Program-made: the position numbers and the translations under genes
In this document: positions 48,238 through 56,282 of the stretch, in pieces
Layout of the letters: each line of letters starts with the position of its first letter
Numbering within the stretch: position 1 is the first letter of the stretch
The notes under the pieces: model-generated
Database searches by the model: none
What the model was told of the DNA's origin: nothing
Seen by the model: the letters and a program-made list of their open reading frames with translations, nothing else
Source of the DNA: an uncultured Eubacteriales bacterium
GTDB lineage: Bacteria; Bacillota; Clostridia; Lachnospirales; Lachnospiraceae
NCBI GenBank assembly: GCA_900314845.1
Contig: OMWV01000037.1
Coordinates: 124,001 to 188,000, forward strand
DNA: 64,000 nt
Direction: 5' to 3'

Positions 48238-49708
48238 TTTCGGCCTCCATCCGTTTATTCATCCTTTCCCTGGCATCTTTGGCCACCCGGTTTAAGGCGT
48301 CAACGATCTTATATTTCTGAGTCTGCTCATAGATGGTCTCATCCTGCTCCCCCAGGATGATCTCCCGGTAATATGTGCTTCTCAGGTTGTTCGTCTTACC
48401 GATATTCTTCAGCCTGATATAACGATTCTGAGGGTTTACCGTTGTAAAATAAAGAAAATTCTTATTGATGACCTCAAGAGGGCGCAGGTTGTGGGAGGTA
48501 AAGATAAACTGGCCCTTGCCCGAGTCCTCAAAGATCTGCAGGATCTCCCCCAGGAGATATTCGAATATGCCGGCGTCAAATTCATCGATGGCTATGGTGA
48601 CGGATTTTTCATTGTAGGCTGCTATGATCAGATTTAACACGGAGATCACCTTGCGGATGCCGTCAGATTCATCCCGGATGGGCAGTTCAAGCCCGCCTCG
48701 CTCTGTAACGATCTCTATGATCTCACCTCTGGCTCCGTTGTCCATAAGGGCTGGCGAGATTGAGCGGATCTTGACGCAAAGTCCGGGCACCAGCTGCTGC
48801 ATAACGGTATCGATATCGCTGAATATTCCCTGCAGTTCCCTGTATACTGCCTGACTGACTGTGCTGGGCTTATTGACCATGAGATAGAGGATACCGGCTC
48901 TGGTATAGAGAGGAAAACCCATGTTGAGCCGGATAAAACCCGTAGATTTCGTATCCATGACATAGAAAAAGAAACTTGCGAAATGGCGCAGCTCCAGAAG
49001 GACCTGAAAATAGGGAGAGTAGAGACCGCTTTCCTTGAAAATGCTCAGAGTTTCCGGGGAGAAGATGAAGGAAGCTGATCTCTCAGAGGCAAGCCTTTTC
49101 CCGACCTCCAGCTCCACGATCCTGTCCTGATCTGTGCCTGCCAGTTCCTTTACTTTTGCGGCGGGAGTAAAAGGATGGCCGCCTGCCGTATCTATGACAG
49201 GAGAGAGCCTGATCTTCTTCCCTTCTATATCGCCTCCCAGACTCAGACATTCGTCATATACCTTCAGCCTGAACCCGGACTCGTAGACATCAAAAGAATC
49301 CATGTCGACCTGGCCCGGATAGGTCCTTCCCTCTTCATTCTGAACAGCCTTGAGAGAGCAGGAGTAGACGGCCTTTCGAATGCAGCCGTCCGGGTACTGA
49401 AGATCAAAAGTGAATTCCATCCGGGCATGATCCGCGTTCTGGGAAATACACTCGGCATAGATGGGAGGCACGCCGCGGCCCATCATGAGCATCTTCAATA
49501 TGTAAAGAACCTCGATAAATGTTGTCTTGCCGGAACCGTTCTGCCCGTAGATGCCCAGAATATCGGAAGTGGTCCCATAGGGAATAAAATGCCTTCCGCA
49601 GTCAAATAAAAGCTCGCCGTGTTCAACACTCTTGAAATTGTCCAGCACGGCTTTTTGTATCCTGACTGTAGGAAGGCTTTGGGAATGCTCCTTTGTAAAT
49701 AAATCCAT
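48221..49708 (-). CDS. SMC/ABC-like AAA ATPase (AAA_15/AAA_21 type), putative defence sensor
   Basis: 495 residues. Walker A GQNGSGKTT (K61), an ABC-type signature region DESDGIRKVISVL (346-358), Walker B TIAIDEFDAG (D375, E376) and the switch His in FTSHNL (H406). Unlike SMC proteins the insert between Walker A and B is only about 280 residues and not an obvious long coiled coil. This matches the AAA_15/21 ATPases found in RloA, Septu, OLD, Gabija and PARIS. It is the first gene of a two-gene unit with the TOPRIM-like gene. GAGG lies before the ATG. Exact system not assignable. Confidence 0.75.
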   Translation of the reverse strand: MDLFTKEHSQSLPTVRIQKAVLDNFKSVEHGELLFDCGRHFIPYGTTSDILGIYGQNGSGKTTFIEVLYILKMLMMGRGVPPIYAECISQNADHARMEFTFDLQYPDGCIRKAVYSCSLKAVQNEEGRTYPGQVDMDSFDVYESGFRLKVYDECLSLGGDIEGKKIRLSPVIDTAGGHPFTPAAKVKELAGTDQDRIVELEVGKRLASERSASFIFSPETLSIFKESGLYSPYFQVLLELRHFASFFFYVMDTKSTGFIRLNMGFPLYTRAGILYLMVNKPSTVSQAVYRELQGIFSDIDTVMQQLVPGLCVKIRSISPALMDNGARGEIIEIVTERGGLELPIRDESDGIRKVISVLNLIIAAYNEKSVTIAIDEFDAGIFEYLLGEILQIFEDSGKGQFIFTSHNLRPLEVINKNFLYFTTVNPQNRYIRLKNIGKTNNLRSTYYREIILGEQDETIYEQTQKYKIVDALNRVAKDARERMNKRMEAENGKKE

Positions 49709-49740
49709 ATCAGCTGCCTCTTTCTTTGATTATTAACTAA

Positions 49741-49769
49741 AATATAGCATTGGCAAAGGCCAGCGTCAA
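49741..49769 (-). promoter_or_regulatory. Promoter of the ATPase/TOPRIM pair
   Basis: Minus strand TTGACG (49769-49764), 17-base spacer, TATATT (49746-49741) with an extended TGC. A strong vegetative-type promoter dedicated to the pair. Confidence 0.75.
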
Positions 49770-49840
49770 TGTTGAAAGGCAGTTTTTGGATATTTTATAT
49801 CGTTTTTACATTTCAATCACACAATATTTACATATCGCTG

Positions 49841-50671
49841 TCAGGGCCGGAAACCTTCAAAAATAATGAGATCCGCCTTGTTCTTATACTTTCGGTATGC
49901 CGGAAGATTGCGGACAGTCCACAGGGCAGTCATGGCATGCCACACATGTCTGTTGAGCTGGTAGGCAGGGATATAGGTGTCTGTATATTTGTAGGAGATG
50001 AAATCCGGGAGGGTCATAAAATTAGTCATAAGATTGGCTACGATCATCATAGGCAGCCCCGTGGGGATCTTCTCAGCCAGAAAATCGCAGGAAAGCTGGC
50101 CGCGCACAACACGGGGGTGGTGCAGAAGAAACCACTGGACAGCAAGGGGATTAAAAGACTCGATACAGAACAGGCCGGGGTAATCCTTCAGTTCCTTCCA
50201 CACAAGAGGGCAGATCCGGTACTGCTCATAATCATCGGCCTTTATCTCGACGATCAGAGGCACGCGGCCGCCGACCATCCTGAGCACATCGGAAAAGAGG
50301 GGAATATGCATATCTGTACCGGCAAGGGTCAGCTCCCCCATCTGCTTCAGAGTCATGTCGGATACCTTCCTGTCTATGCCGCACATCCGCTTCAGGTTCC
50401 CGTCGTGCATGATAACAAGCCGGTTATCTGCCGTGACGCGCACATCCATCTCTATGCCGTAACCGGCCTGCACAGCGTCCCTGAAAGCTCTCATGGAGTT
50501 CTCGGGTATGCCTGCCTCTTCATCGTGAAGGCCGCGATGGGCATAGTCCCAGCCCAAGAGCTTTTTCCACTTCTCTTTTCTGTGAAAACCGGAAAAGGAA
50601 GACAGAAAATAGATCCCACCTGTAATTGCTGAAAATTTTAGTAATTTTGCCGTCAGCTTCCTGCAACTCAT
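49841..50671 (-). CDS. Glycerophosphodiester phosphodiesterase (membrane-anchored)
   Basis: 276 residues. Hydrolyses glycerophosphodiesters to glycerol-3-phosphate and an alcohol. The GDPD motifs are clear: YAHRGLHD..PENSMRAF, GIEMDVRVTAD and VIMHDGNLKR. A hydrophobic stretch near the N terminus (LLKFSAITGGIYFLSSF) probably anchors it. The frame extends 29 codons further, but GGGAGGG on the minus strand fixes the start at 50671, and the longer version would run into the 6S RNA promoter. Confidence 0.9.
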   Translation of the reverse strand: MSCRKLTAKLLKFSAITGGIYFLSSFSGFHRKEKWKKLLGWDYAHRGLHDEEAGIPENSMRAFRDAVQAGYGIEMDVRVTADNRLVIMHDGNLKRMCGIDRKVSDMTLKQMGELTLAGTDMHIPLFSDVLRMVGGRVPLIVEIKADDYEQYRICPLVWKELKDYPGLFCIESFNPLAVQWFLLHHPRVVRGQLSCDFLAEKIPTGLPMMIVANLMTNFMTLPDFISYKYTDTYIPAYQLNRHVWHAMTALWTVRNLPAYRKYKNKADLIIFEGFRP

Positions 50672-50694
50672 CCTATACCCTCCCGCAGTCAGTC

Positions 50695-50723
50695 TTGAAA
50701 AATAGTTTTCTATCATGTATAAT
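50695..50723 (+). promoter_or_regulatory. Promoter of 6S RNA
   Basis: TTGAAA (50695-50700), 17-base spacer, perfect TATAAT (50718-50723). Transcription should start near 50730. Confidence 0.85.
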
Positions 50724-50729
50724 GAGCGT

Positions 50730-50924
50730 GGAGAACTTATCTGGGATGTACGAGACACCGCAATTTTGAACCTACATTTTTTTGACAGGGAAATCTATTG
50801 TGTACTCATAGATATGTCGTGCCGCTTTTAAAGGCGGATGGCAGAAGGTGAGCACCGGATTACCCACCTAGCTGGGGCTAGGAGTCAAAAATGCGGCAGA
50901 CGGCACCTTGGAGGTTCTCTTTTT
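50730..50924 (+). ncRNA. ssrS: 6S RNA
   Basis: About 195 bases between a strong promoter and a T run. The ends pair (GAGAAC at 50731-50736 with GTTCTC at 50914-50919) and continue as a long, interrupted hairpin. Conserved-looking 6S landmarks are CTGGGATGTACGAGACACCGC on the 5' side and TGCGGCAGACGGCACCTTGG on the 3' side (quoted in pieces; compare the 3' end of E. coli SsrS, GCGGCGGCATCTCGGAG). 6S RNA mimics an open promoter and sequesters sigma-A RNA polymerase in stationary phase. The 3' stem plus T run is its own terminator. Apparent ORFs across it are spurious. Confidence 0.75.
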
Positions 50925-50930
50925 TATGGA

Positions 50931-51431
50931 TCAGACTTTTACTCTCTCAAGATTGGGAGCCAGGACCATATAGGTAGAAAGGGCGGCGCAGCAAAGTTCT
51001 CCCGTTCTGTCATTGAATATCTTTGCATGGCCGCTGACCATCTTGCGCTCGATATGGGTAAGCTCCACATGCAGGCGGAAGGTGGGGCCTGTAAGGGCAC
51101 GGTAGTAGGAGATTGACATGTCGGTCGTCGTGACCGGGTTCATCCTGGCGCCGGCTGCCGTGTAGCCGATACAGGTGTCAAAGAGGGCGGCGGCGATCCC
51201 GCCGTGTACCTCGCCGTAGGGATTGAGGTGATCGTCCGACACCCTATAGCTGTAATCAGCAGAATAAACATTCTCTATCTTTGACGCAGATATAAGCCTG
51301 ATATTCAAAAGACGGTTGAAGCCCTTGTCTTCTCCGTTATTTCTGCTGACAATGTCCTCTATCAGCTCGGCAAATCCTTTTCCTTTTGCCGCAAGCATGC
51401 TTTCCGTCAGTATATTCGACACTGTATCCAT
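50931..51431 (-). CDS. PaaI-family hotdog thioesterase
   Basis: 166 residues. Single hotdog domain with the motif NPYGEVHGGIAAALFDTCIGY, where the His-Gly-Gly and the Asp of the helix form the acyl-CoA thioesterase site of the PaaI/YbgC-like group. It would hydrolyse an acyl- or aryl-CoA. GGGAG precedes the ATG on the minus strand. It is convergent with the 6S RNA gene and ends 7 bases from its T run. IorAB products (aryl-CoA) are a possible substrate, but this is speculation. Confidence 0.85.
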   Translation of the reverse strand: MDTVSNILTESMLAAKGKGFAELIEDIVSRNNGEDKGFNRLLNIRLISASKIENVYSADYSYRVSDDHLNPYGEVHGGIAAALFDTCIGYTAAGARMNPVTTTDMSISYYRALTGPTFRLHVELTHIERKMVSGHAKIFNDRTGELCCAALSTYMVLAPNLERVKV

Positions 51432-51489
51432 AAATCTGCTCCCTTTTTTTCTGAATCATTAATAATAACCGGTTCTGTCGATAAAAAAG

Positions 51490-51518
51490 ATAATAACATA
51501 TTCTTTCTTCTCTTACAA
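51490..51518 (-). promoter_or_regulatory. Possible promoter of the thioesterase gene
   Basis: Minus strand TTGTAA (51518-51513), 17-base spacer, TATTAT (51495-51490). Confidence 0.5.
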
Positions 51519-51594
51519 ATTTAAAATGCTATAGCGGCAGCATTTACTTATATGATATAATTATTGAGTTATATTATATGAAAACAGGTATTAT

Positions 51595-51628
51595 GAGTGC
51601 CCGGGATATGCTGCCCGGGCCCGGACTC
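51595..51628 (+). repeat. GC-rich stem-loop in the trpS leader
   Basis: GCCCGGG (51599-51605) pairs with CCCGGGC (51614-51620), extended outside by GAGT/ACTC. It ends 25 bases before the trpS start. No T run and no T-box sequence follow, so its role (if any) is not a known one. Confidence 0.5.
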
Positions 51629-51652
51629 TTTCATACACGGAGGATTTTCATC

Positions 51653-52744
51653 ATGAGCAAGATTATTTTGACAGGAGACAGACCCACCGGCAGACTGCAT
51701 GTGGGACACTATGTCGGTTCTCTCAGAAGAAGAGTGCAGCTGCAGAACTCAGGAGAATTTGACAAGATTTTCATTATGATAGCCGATGCACAGGCTCTTA
51801 CGGACAACGCGGACAACCCCGAAAAGATCAGGCAGAACGTGATAGAAGTTGCCCTGGATTATCTTTCCTGCGGACTCGACCCCAAGAAATCTGTTCTTCT
51901 CGTCCAGTCCCAGATATCTGAGCTTACTGAGCTTACATTCTACTATATGGATCTGGTCACCGTATCAAGGCTGCAGCGGAATCCTACCGTCAAGTCAGAG
52001 ATAAAGATGAGAAATTTCGAGGCGAGCATACCGGTAGGATTTTTCTGCTATCCAATCAGCCAGGCGGCAGACATCACCGCTTTCAAGGCAACGACTGTCC
52101 CTGTAGGGGAGGATCAGGAGCCCATGATAGAGCAGACAAGGGAGATCGTAAGGAAATTTAACTCTGTATATGGCGAGACTCTTGTAGAACCCAAGATCAT
52201 GCTTCCGGACAACGCGGCATGTATGAGACTGCCCGGCTTGGACGGCAAGGCCAAGATGAGCAAATCTCTGGGCAACTGCATCTATCTGGCCGATGATCCC
52301 AAGACAGTGAAGCAGAAGGTCATGAGCATGTTTACGGATCCCGGCCATATCCGCGTCGAGGATCCCGGCAAGGTAGAAGGAAACCCAGTATTCACATATC
52401 TTGACGCCTTCTGCGACGATGATCTGCTGGCTGAATATATGCCGGATTACAAGAGCCTGGACGAACTGAAGGATCATTACAGGAGAGGCGGTCTTGGCGA
52501 CGTAAAGATAAAGAAATTCCTCAACAACGTGCTCCAGGAAGTCCTCTCGCCGATCCGGGAGCGCCGCCAGCAGCTGCAGAAAGATATCCCTTCTATCTAT
52601 GATATTCTCAAGGAGGGCAGCGATACCGCCAGAGAAACAGCAGCCCAGACCCTCAGCGAGGTTAAGCGCGCCATGAAGATCAACTATTTTGAAGATCAGG
52701 AACTGATAAATTCCCAGGCTGAAAAGTACAGCTACGAAGACTGA
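51653..52744 (+). CDS. trpS: Tryptophanyl-tRNA synthetase
   Basis: 363 residues, class I. The HIGH motif appears as [12 protein letters not shown] and KMSKS as [14 protein letters not shown] at 51639-51643 selects ATG 51653; the frame extends upstream through the stem-loop but without a good ribosome site. The upstream stretch has AT-rich -10-like boxes but no convincing promoter pair. The gene is followed by an Rrf2 regulator after 32 bases. Confidence 0.95.
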   Translation: MSKIILTGDRPTGRLHVGHYVGSLRRRVQLQNSGEFDKIFIMIADAQALTDNADNPEKIRQNVIEVALDYLSCGLDPKKSVLLVQSQISELTELTFYYMDLVTVSRLQRNPTVKSEIKMRNFEASIPVGFFCYPISQAADITAFKATTVPVGEDQEPMIEQTREIVRKFNSVYGETLVEPKIMLPDNAACMRLPGLDGKAKMSKSLGNCIYLADDPKTVKQKVMSMFTDPGHIRVEDPGKVEGNPVFTYLDAFCDDDLLAEYMPDYKSLDELKDHYRRGGLGDVKIKKFLNNVLQEVLSPIRERRQQLQKDIPSIYDILKEGSDTARETAAQTLSEVKRAMKINYFEDQELINSQAEKYSYED

Positions 52745-52776
52745 TAAGAGGATAATATAAAAAAAGGAATGATTTT

Positions 52777-53208
52777 ATGAAGATTTCAACAAGAGGACGC
52801 TACGCACTCCGAATGATGCTGGATATCGCTACCCACGACCAGAACGGACCGGTCAGAATAAAGGATATCGCTGCCAGACAGAAAATCTCCGTAAAATATC
52901 TGGAACAGATCGTTTCCGTCCTTACAAAGGCGGGCTTCCTTAACAGCGTCAGAGGACCCCAGGGCGGCTATCATCTTTCCCGGTATCCCAGAGAATATAC
53001 CGTCGGCATGATCCTTCGCCTGACAGAGGGAGATCTGGCGCCTGTCAGCTGCATAGACGGATCTTACCAGTGCCCGGAGCAGGATGACTGCGTTACCGTC
53101 AGGATCTGGAGGGAGCTTGACAAGGCCATCAGCGGCGTCATAGACAAGTATACGCTTGAGGATCTTGTTGAATGGCAGAGTGAGAATAACGGCGATTATG
53201 TAATCTGA
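52777..53208 (+). CDS. Rrf2-family transcription regulator, IscR-like
   Basis: 143 residues. Winged-helix start KISTRGRYALRMMLDIA, recognition region ISVKYLEQIVSVL and wing GPQGGYHLS. Three Cys in a C-x6-C-x5-C pattern (C92, C99, C105) match the [2Fe-2S] ligands of IscR, which are spaced C-x5-C-x5-C. It probably senses Fe-S status or redox. In many Firmicutes such a gene precedes iscS/nifS-iscU; here pyrH follows instead, so its targets are elsewhere. Confidence 0.9.
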   Translation: MKISTRGRYALRMMLDIATHDQNGPVRIKDIAARQKISVKYLEQIVSVLTKAGFLNSVRGPQGGYHLSRYPREYTVGMILRLTEGDLAPVSCIDGSYQCPEQDDCVTVRIWRELDKAISGVIDKYTLEDLVEWQSENNGDYVI

Positions 53209-53280
53209 TAATGCCTCTGGTAAAAAGTGCCTTTTTGTGATAGGCTATAGCATATCAAGAACTATAAGCGGAGGGTTTAT

Positions 53281-53988
53281 ATGGAGAAGTTAAACAGGAT
53301 CCTTCTTAAACTGAGCGGCGAAGCCTTATCCGGCGGCAAGGGCTTTGGATTCGACGAGGCGACATGCCTGGCAGCTGCCGATCAGGTAAAGGAGATCACA
53401 GAAAGGGGCACACAGACTGCCATTGTCATCGGCGGAGGCAACTTCTGGAGAGGAAGAGAGAGCAGCAAGATCATAGACAGAACCCGGTCCGACCAGATCG
53501 GCATGCTGGGAACCATCATGAACTGTATCTATGTATCTGAGATCTTCCGCACAAAAGGAATAGAGACCAGTGTCTATACACCCTTTGTGTGCGGGGCTTT
53601 TACAAAGCTTTTTTCCAAGGAAGAAGTTCTTGCGGATTTGCAGGCAGGCAAGGTCGTATTTTTTGCCGGCGGCACAGGCCATCCGTATTTTTCGACAGAT
53701 ACGTGCACGGCTCTCAGAGCCATTGAGATCGAAGCGGATGCCATTCTGCTTGCCAAGGCAATAGACGGTGTCTATGACGCAGATCCCAAGACAGTTCCTG
53801 ATGCCAGGAAGTATGACAGACTCAGCATTCAGGAAGTGCTGGATCAGAGACTGCAGGTCGTAGATCTTACAGCGACGATCATGTGTCTTGAGAACCGCAT
53901 GCCCATGCTCGTATTTGGGCTTAACGAAGAGAACAGTATTGTGAACACTCTTTACGGAGAGTTCAGCGGAACCTATGTATACATATAA
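53281..53988 (+). CDS. pyrH: UMP kinase
   Basis: 235 residues, hexameric amino-acid-kinase fold. LLKLSGEALSGGKGFGFD at the start, GGGNFWRGR loop, and ADAILLAKAIDGVYDADP near the UMP/ATP site. Phosphorylates UMP to UDP for RNA and envelope sugar nucleotides. GGAGGG precedes the ATG. Followed by frr after 14 bases, the usual Firmicute order. Confidence 0.97.
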   Translation: MEKLNRILLKLSGEALSGGKGFGFDEATCLAAADQVKEITERGTQTAIVIGGGNFWRGRESSKIIDRTRSDQIGMLGTIMNCIYVSEIFRTKGIETSVYTPFVCGAFTKLFSKEEVLADLQAGKVVFFAGGTGHPYFSTDTCTALRAIEIEADAILLAKAIDGVYDADPKTVPDARKYDRLSIQEVLDQRLQVVDLTATIMCLENRMPMLVFGLNEENSIVNTLYGEFSGTYVYI

Positions 53989-54002
53989 GAGGGGGTAACT
54001 GT

Positions 54003-54560
54003 ATGACCAGCGAAAAGATCAAGGTTTATGAGACAAAGATGACCAAAACACTCGAAGCTCTCGACAGAGAGTATCAGGGCATCAGAGCCGGCAGAGCGAA
54101 CCCGCATCTGCTCGACAGGATCAAGGTAGATTACTACGGCGCGCCCACACCGCTGCAGCAGGTCGGCAATGTCTCCGTGCCCGAGGCAAGAGTCCTGGTC
54201 ATCCAGCCGTGGGAACCCAAGATGGTCAAGGTAATAGAGAAGGCGATCCTTGCCTCTGATATCGGGATCACGCCTTCCAACGATGGAAGCACCATCCGCC
54301 TTGTATTTCCCGAGCTGACAGAAGAGAGGCGTAAGGAACTGGCCAAGGATGTGAAGAAAAAAGGAGACGGAGCCAAGGTCGCCATCAGAAATATCAGGCG
54401 CGACGGCAATGATGCTTTCAAAAAGAGCCTGAAGAGCAAGGAGATCTCAGAGGACGAGCACGATGAGCTCCTGGAAGACCTTCAGAAGCTTACAGACCAG
54501 TACATTAAGAAAGTCGATAAGGCTGTAGAAGTTAAGACAAAGGAGATCATGACTGTCTGA
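54003..54560 (+). CDS. frr: Ribosome recycling factor
   Basis: 185 residues. Three-helix bundle with the family signatures IRAGRANPHLLDRIKVDYYG and the C-terminal DVKKKGDGAKVAIRNIRRD. Works with EF-G to split the post-termination ribosome. GAGGGGG precedes the ATG. Confidence 0.97.
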   Translation: MTSEKIKVYETKMTKTLEALDREYQGIRAGRANPHLLDRIKVDYYGAPTPLQQVGNVSVPEARVLVIQPWEPKMVKVIEKAILASDIGITPSNDGSTIRLVFPELTEERRKELAKDVKKKGDGAKVAIRNIRRDGNDAFKKSLKSKEISEDEHDELLEDLQKLTDQYIKKVDKAVEVKTKEIMTV

Positions 54561-54571
54561 TATGATCTTAG

Positions 54572-54720
54572 GATCTTCCGCTTATGTTCAGGCGGAAGAT
54601 ATCAGGAGGGGCTGCCGCACGCATCTGACAGGAGAGAGCAAGGCTTTCTGCTGATCACTGCGTGTGACAGCGCCTTTGTCTTATGAAAGTTTTTGGATAT
54701 CCAAAAAAGATATTGAGGGA
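54572..54720 (+). other. Structured intergenic region between frr and uppS
   Basis: The 165-base gap contains two hairpins: ATCTTCCGC / GCGGAAGAT (54572-54600, no T run) and a longer interrupted one in which CACGCA (54619-54624) pairs with TGCGTG (54659-54664), with inner CAG-AGAG / CTTTCT-CTG pairing. No ORF with a ribosome site and no clear promoter is seen. Function unknown. Confidence 0.4.
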
Positions 54721-54725
54721 ATATT

Positions 54726-55442
54726 ATGGAGAGAACTATTGACGGCGAGCTTCTGAACATACCGCAGCACGTAGCTATTATCATGGATGGGAACGGAAGA
54801 TGGGCCAGACAGCATCACAGGCCGAGGACTTTCGGACATAAAAAGGGAGCCGCCATTGTGGAACAGATCTGCGATGATGCCTGGGAACTGGGGATAAAAT
54901 ATCTGACCCTCTATGCCTTCTCAACAGAGAACTGGAAGAGACCTGCCGATGAGGTAACAACCCTGATGGGGCTCTTTCACCAGTATCTGGTATCCTATCT
55001 GGACCGGATGATGAAGCAGAATATCCGCATCCGGATCATCGGTGACAGGAGGGGGCTCAGCCAGCAGATCCTTGACGATATTGAAAGAGATGAACGGGAA
55101 TCGGCAGGCAATACGGGACTTCAGTTCAATATTGCTCTGAATTACGGCAGCCGGGATGAGATGATCCGTGCCATGCAAAAGATGGCGGCAGACGGCCATA
55201 CAAAACCGGAGGAGATCACTCCCGAACTTTTCTCATCATACCTTGATACAGCTGGGATGCCTGATCCCGATCTTCTGATCCGGACAAGCGGAGAACAGCG
55301 TATCTCCAATTACCTCTTATGGCAGATCGCATATTCCGAACTGTATTTCACACCTGTACTCTGGCCTGATTTCAACAGGGATGTGCTCTTAGATGCTATC
55401 CGCGCTTATTCAAAGCGGGATAGAAGATTTGGTGGTGTATAA
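54726..55442 (+). CDS. uppS: Isoprenyl (undecaprenyl diphosphate) synthase
   Basis: 238 residues, cis-prenyltransferase. HVAIIMDGNGRWARQ carries the catalytic Asp; YAFSTENWKRP and the C-terminal DLLIRTSGEQRISNYLLWQ motifs are present. Extends FPP with IPP to undecaprenyl-PP, the lipid carrier for wall synthesis that UppP recycles. Followed by cdsA after 2 bases. Confidence 0.97.
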   Translation: MERTIDGELLNIPQHVAIIMDGNGRWARQHHRPRTFGHKKGAAIVEQICDDAWELGIKYLTLYAFSTENWKRPADEVTTLMGLFHQYLVSYLDRMMKQNIRIRIIGDRRGLSQQILDDIERDERESAGNTGLQFNIALNYGSRDEMIRAMQKMAADGHTKPEEITPELFSSYLDTAGMPDPDLLIRTSGEQRISNYLLWQIAYSELYFTPVLWPDFNRDVLLDAIRAYSKRDRRFGGV

Positions 55443-55444
55443 TA

Positions 55445-56257
55445 ATGCTTAAGACAAGAATGATCGGCGGCGCAGCCATACTTGCTGTTACCGTTGTCTG
55501 TGTGCTCGGCGGCGGATATGCTGTCTTTGGATATGTTGCGGCTCTTTCCCTGATCGGAATGTATGAACTATATAAGGCGAACGGCATAGAGAAGACTCTG
55601 CCGGCGGCCGCCGCTTACATCGGCGCTGTCGTATTTGAACTTTTCATGCTCTTTCATGTGACAAACGGGCCATTGATGGCTATCGCCATCGGAGTTCTTC
55701 TGATCATGGCTGTATATGTATTCACATTTCCCAAATATAAGGCAGATCAGATCTTCTGTGCCTGCACGGGCCTTGCCTATATTGTGGTGCTGATGTCATT
55801 TATCTACTATGTCAGGAATATGTCTGACGGCCTCTTCCTTGTGCCGCTGGTCTATATCTGCGCCTGGGGCAATGATACATTTGCCTACTTTACGGGAAGA
55901 AAACTGGGCAAGCATAAGATGTCTCCCATACTCAGCCCCAAAAAGAGCATAGAGGGCCTGATAGGCGGAATAGCCGGAGCTGCTCTGCTCGGCCTTATCT
56001 ATGGTCTCATATTCGGCTCAAAGCTTCCTTCTCTGACCCTGCCGGCCATATCCTGCTGCATAATAGGAGCAGGCGGCGCACTTCTGGCCGTTATCGGAGA
56101 TCTGGCGGCTTCCGCTGTAAAAAGGGATACCGGCATAAAGGATTACGGATGGCTGATCCCCGGCCACGGCGGTGTGCTTGACCGTTTTGACAGTATATTA
56201 TATACAGGGCCTGCTGTCTATATCCTCGCCATGTTCATTCAGGCTCTCAACGTATGA
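55445..56257 (+). CDS. cdsA: Phosphatidate cytidylyltransferase
   Basis: 270 residues, about eight membrane helices. Makes CDP-diacylglycerol. The C-terminal CDS signature SAVKRDTGIKDYGWLIPGHGGVLDRFDS (here in part) is intact, with SPKKSIEGLIGG before it. Supplies PgsA. Tight spacing in the uppS-cdsA-dxr-rseP-ispG-polC run. Confidence 0.96.
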   Translation: MLKTRMIGGAAILAVTVVCVLGGGYAVFGYVAALSLIGMYELYKANGIEKTLPAAAAYIGAVVFELFMLFHVTNGPLMAIAIGVLLIMAVYVFTFPKYKADQIFCACTGLAYIVVLMSFIYYVRNMSDGLFLVPLVYICAWGNDTFAYFTGRKLGKHKMSPILSPKKSIEGLIGGIAGAALLGLIYGLIFGSKLPSLTLPAISCCIIGAGGALLAVIGDLAASAVKRDTGIKDYGWLIPGHGGVLDRFDSILYTGPAVYILAMFIQALNV

Positions 56258-56282
56258 CAGTTTGCAAAGAGGTTTATTTATT

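Noticed and set aside
50838..51116. 92-codon plus-strand ORF
   Set aside because: Begins inside the 6S RNA and continues antisense to the thioesterase gene; no ribosome site.
51432..51652. T-box riboswitch before trpS (also looked for before cysS, glyQS and thrC)
   Set aside because: No T-box core sequence or specifier stem was found in any of these leaders.
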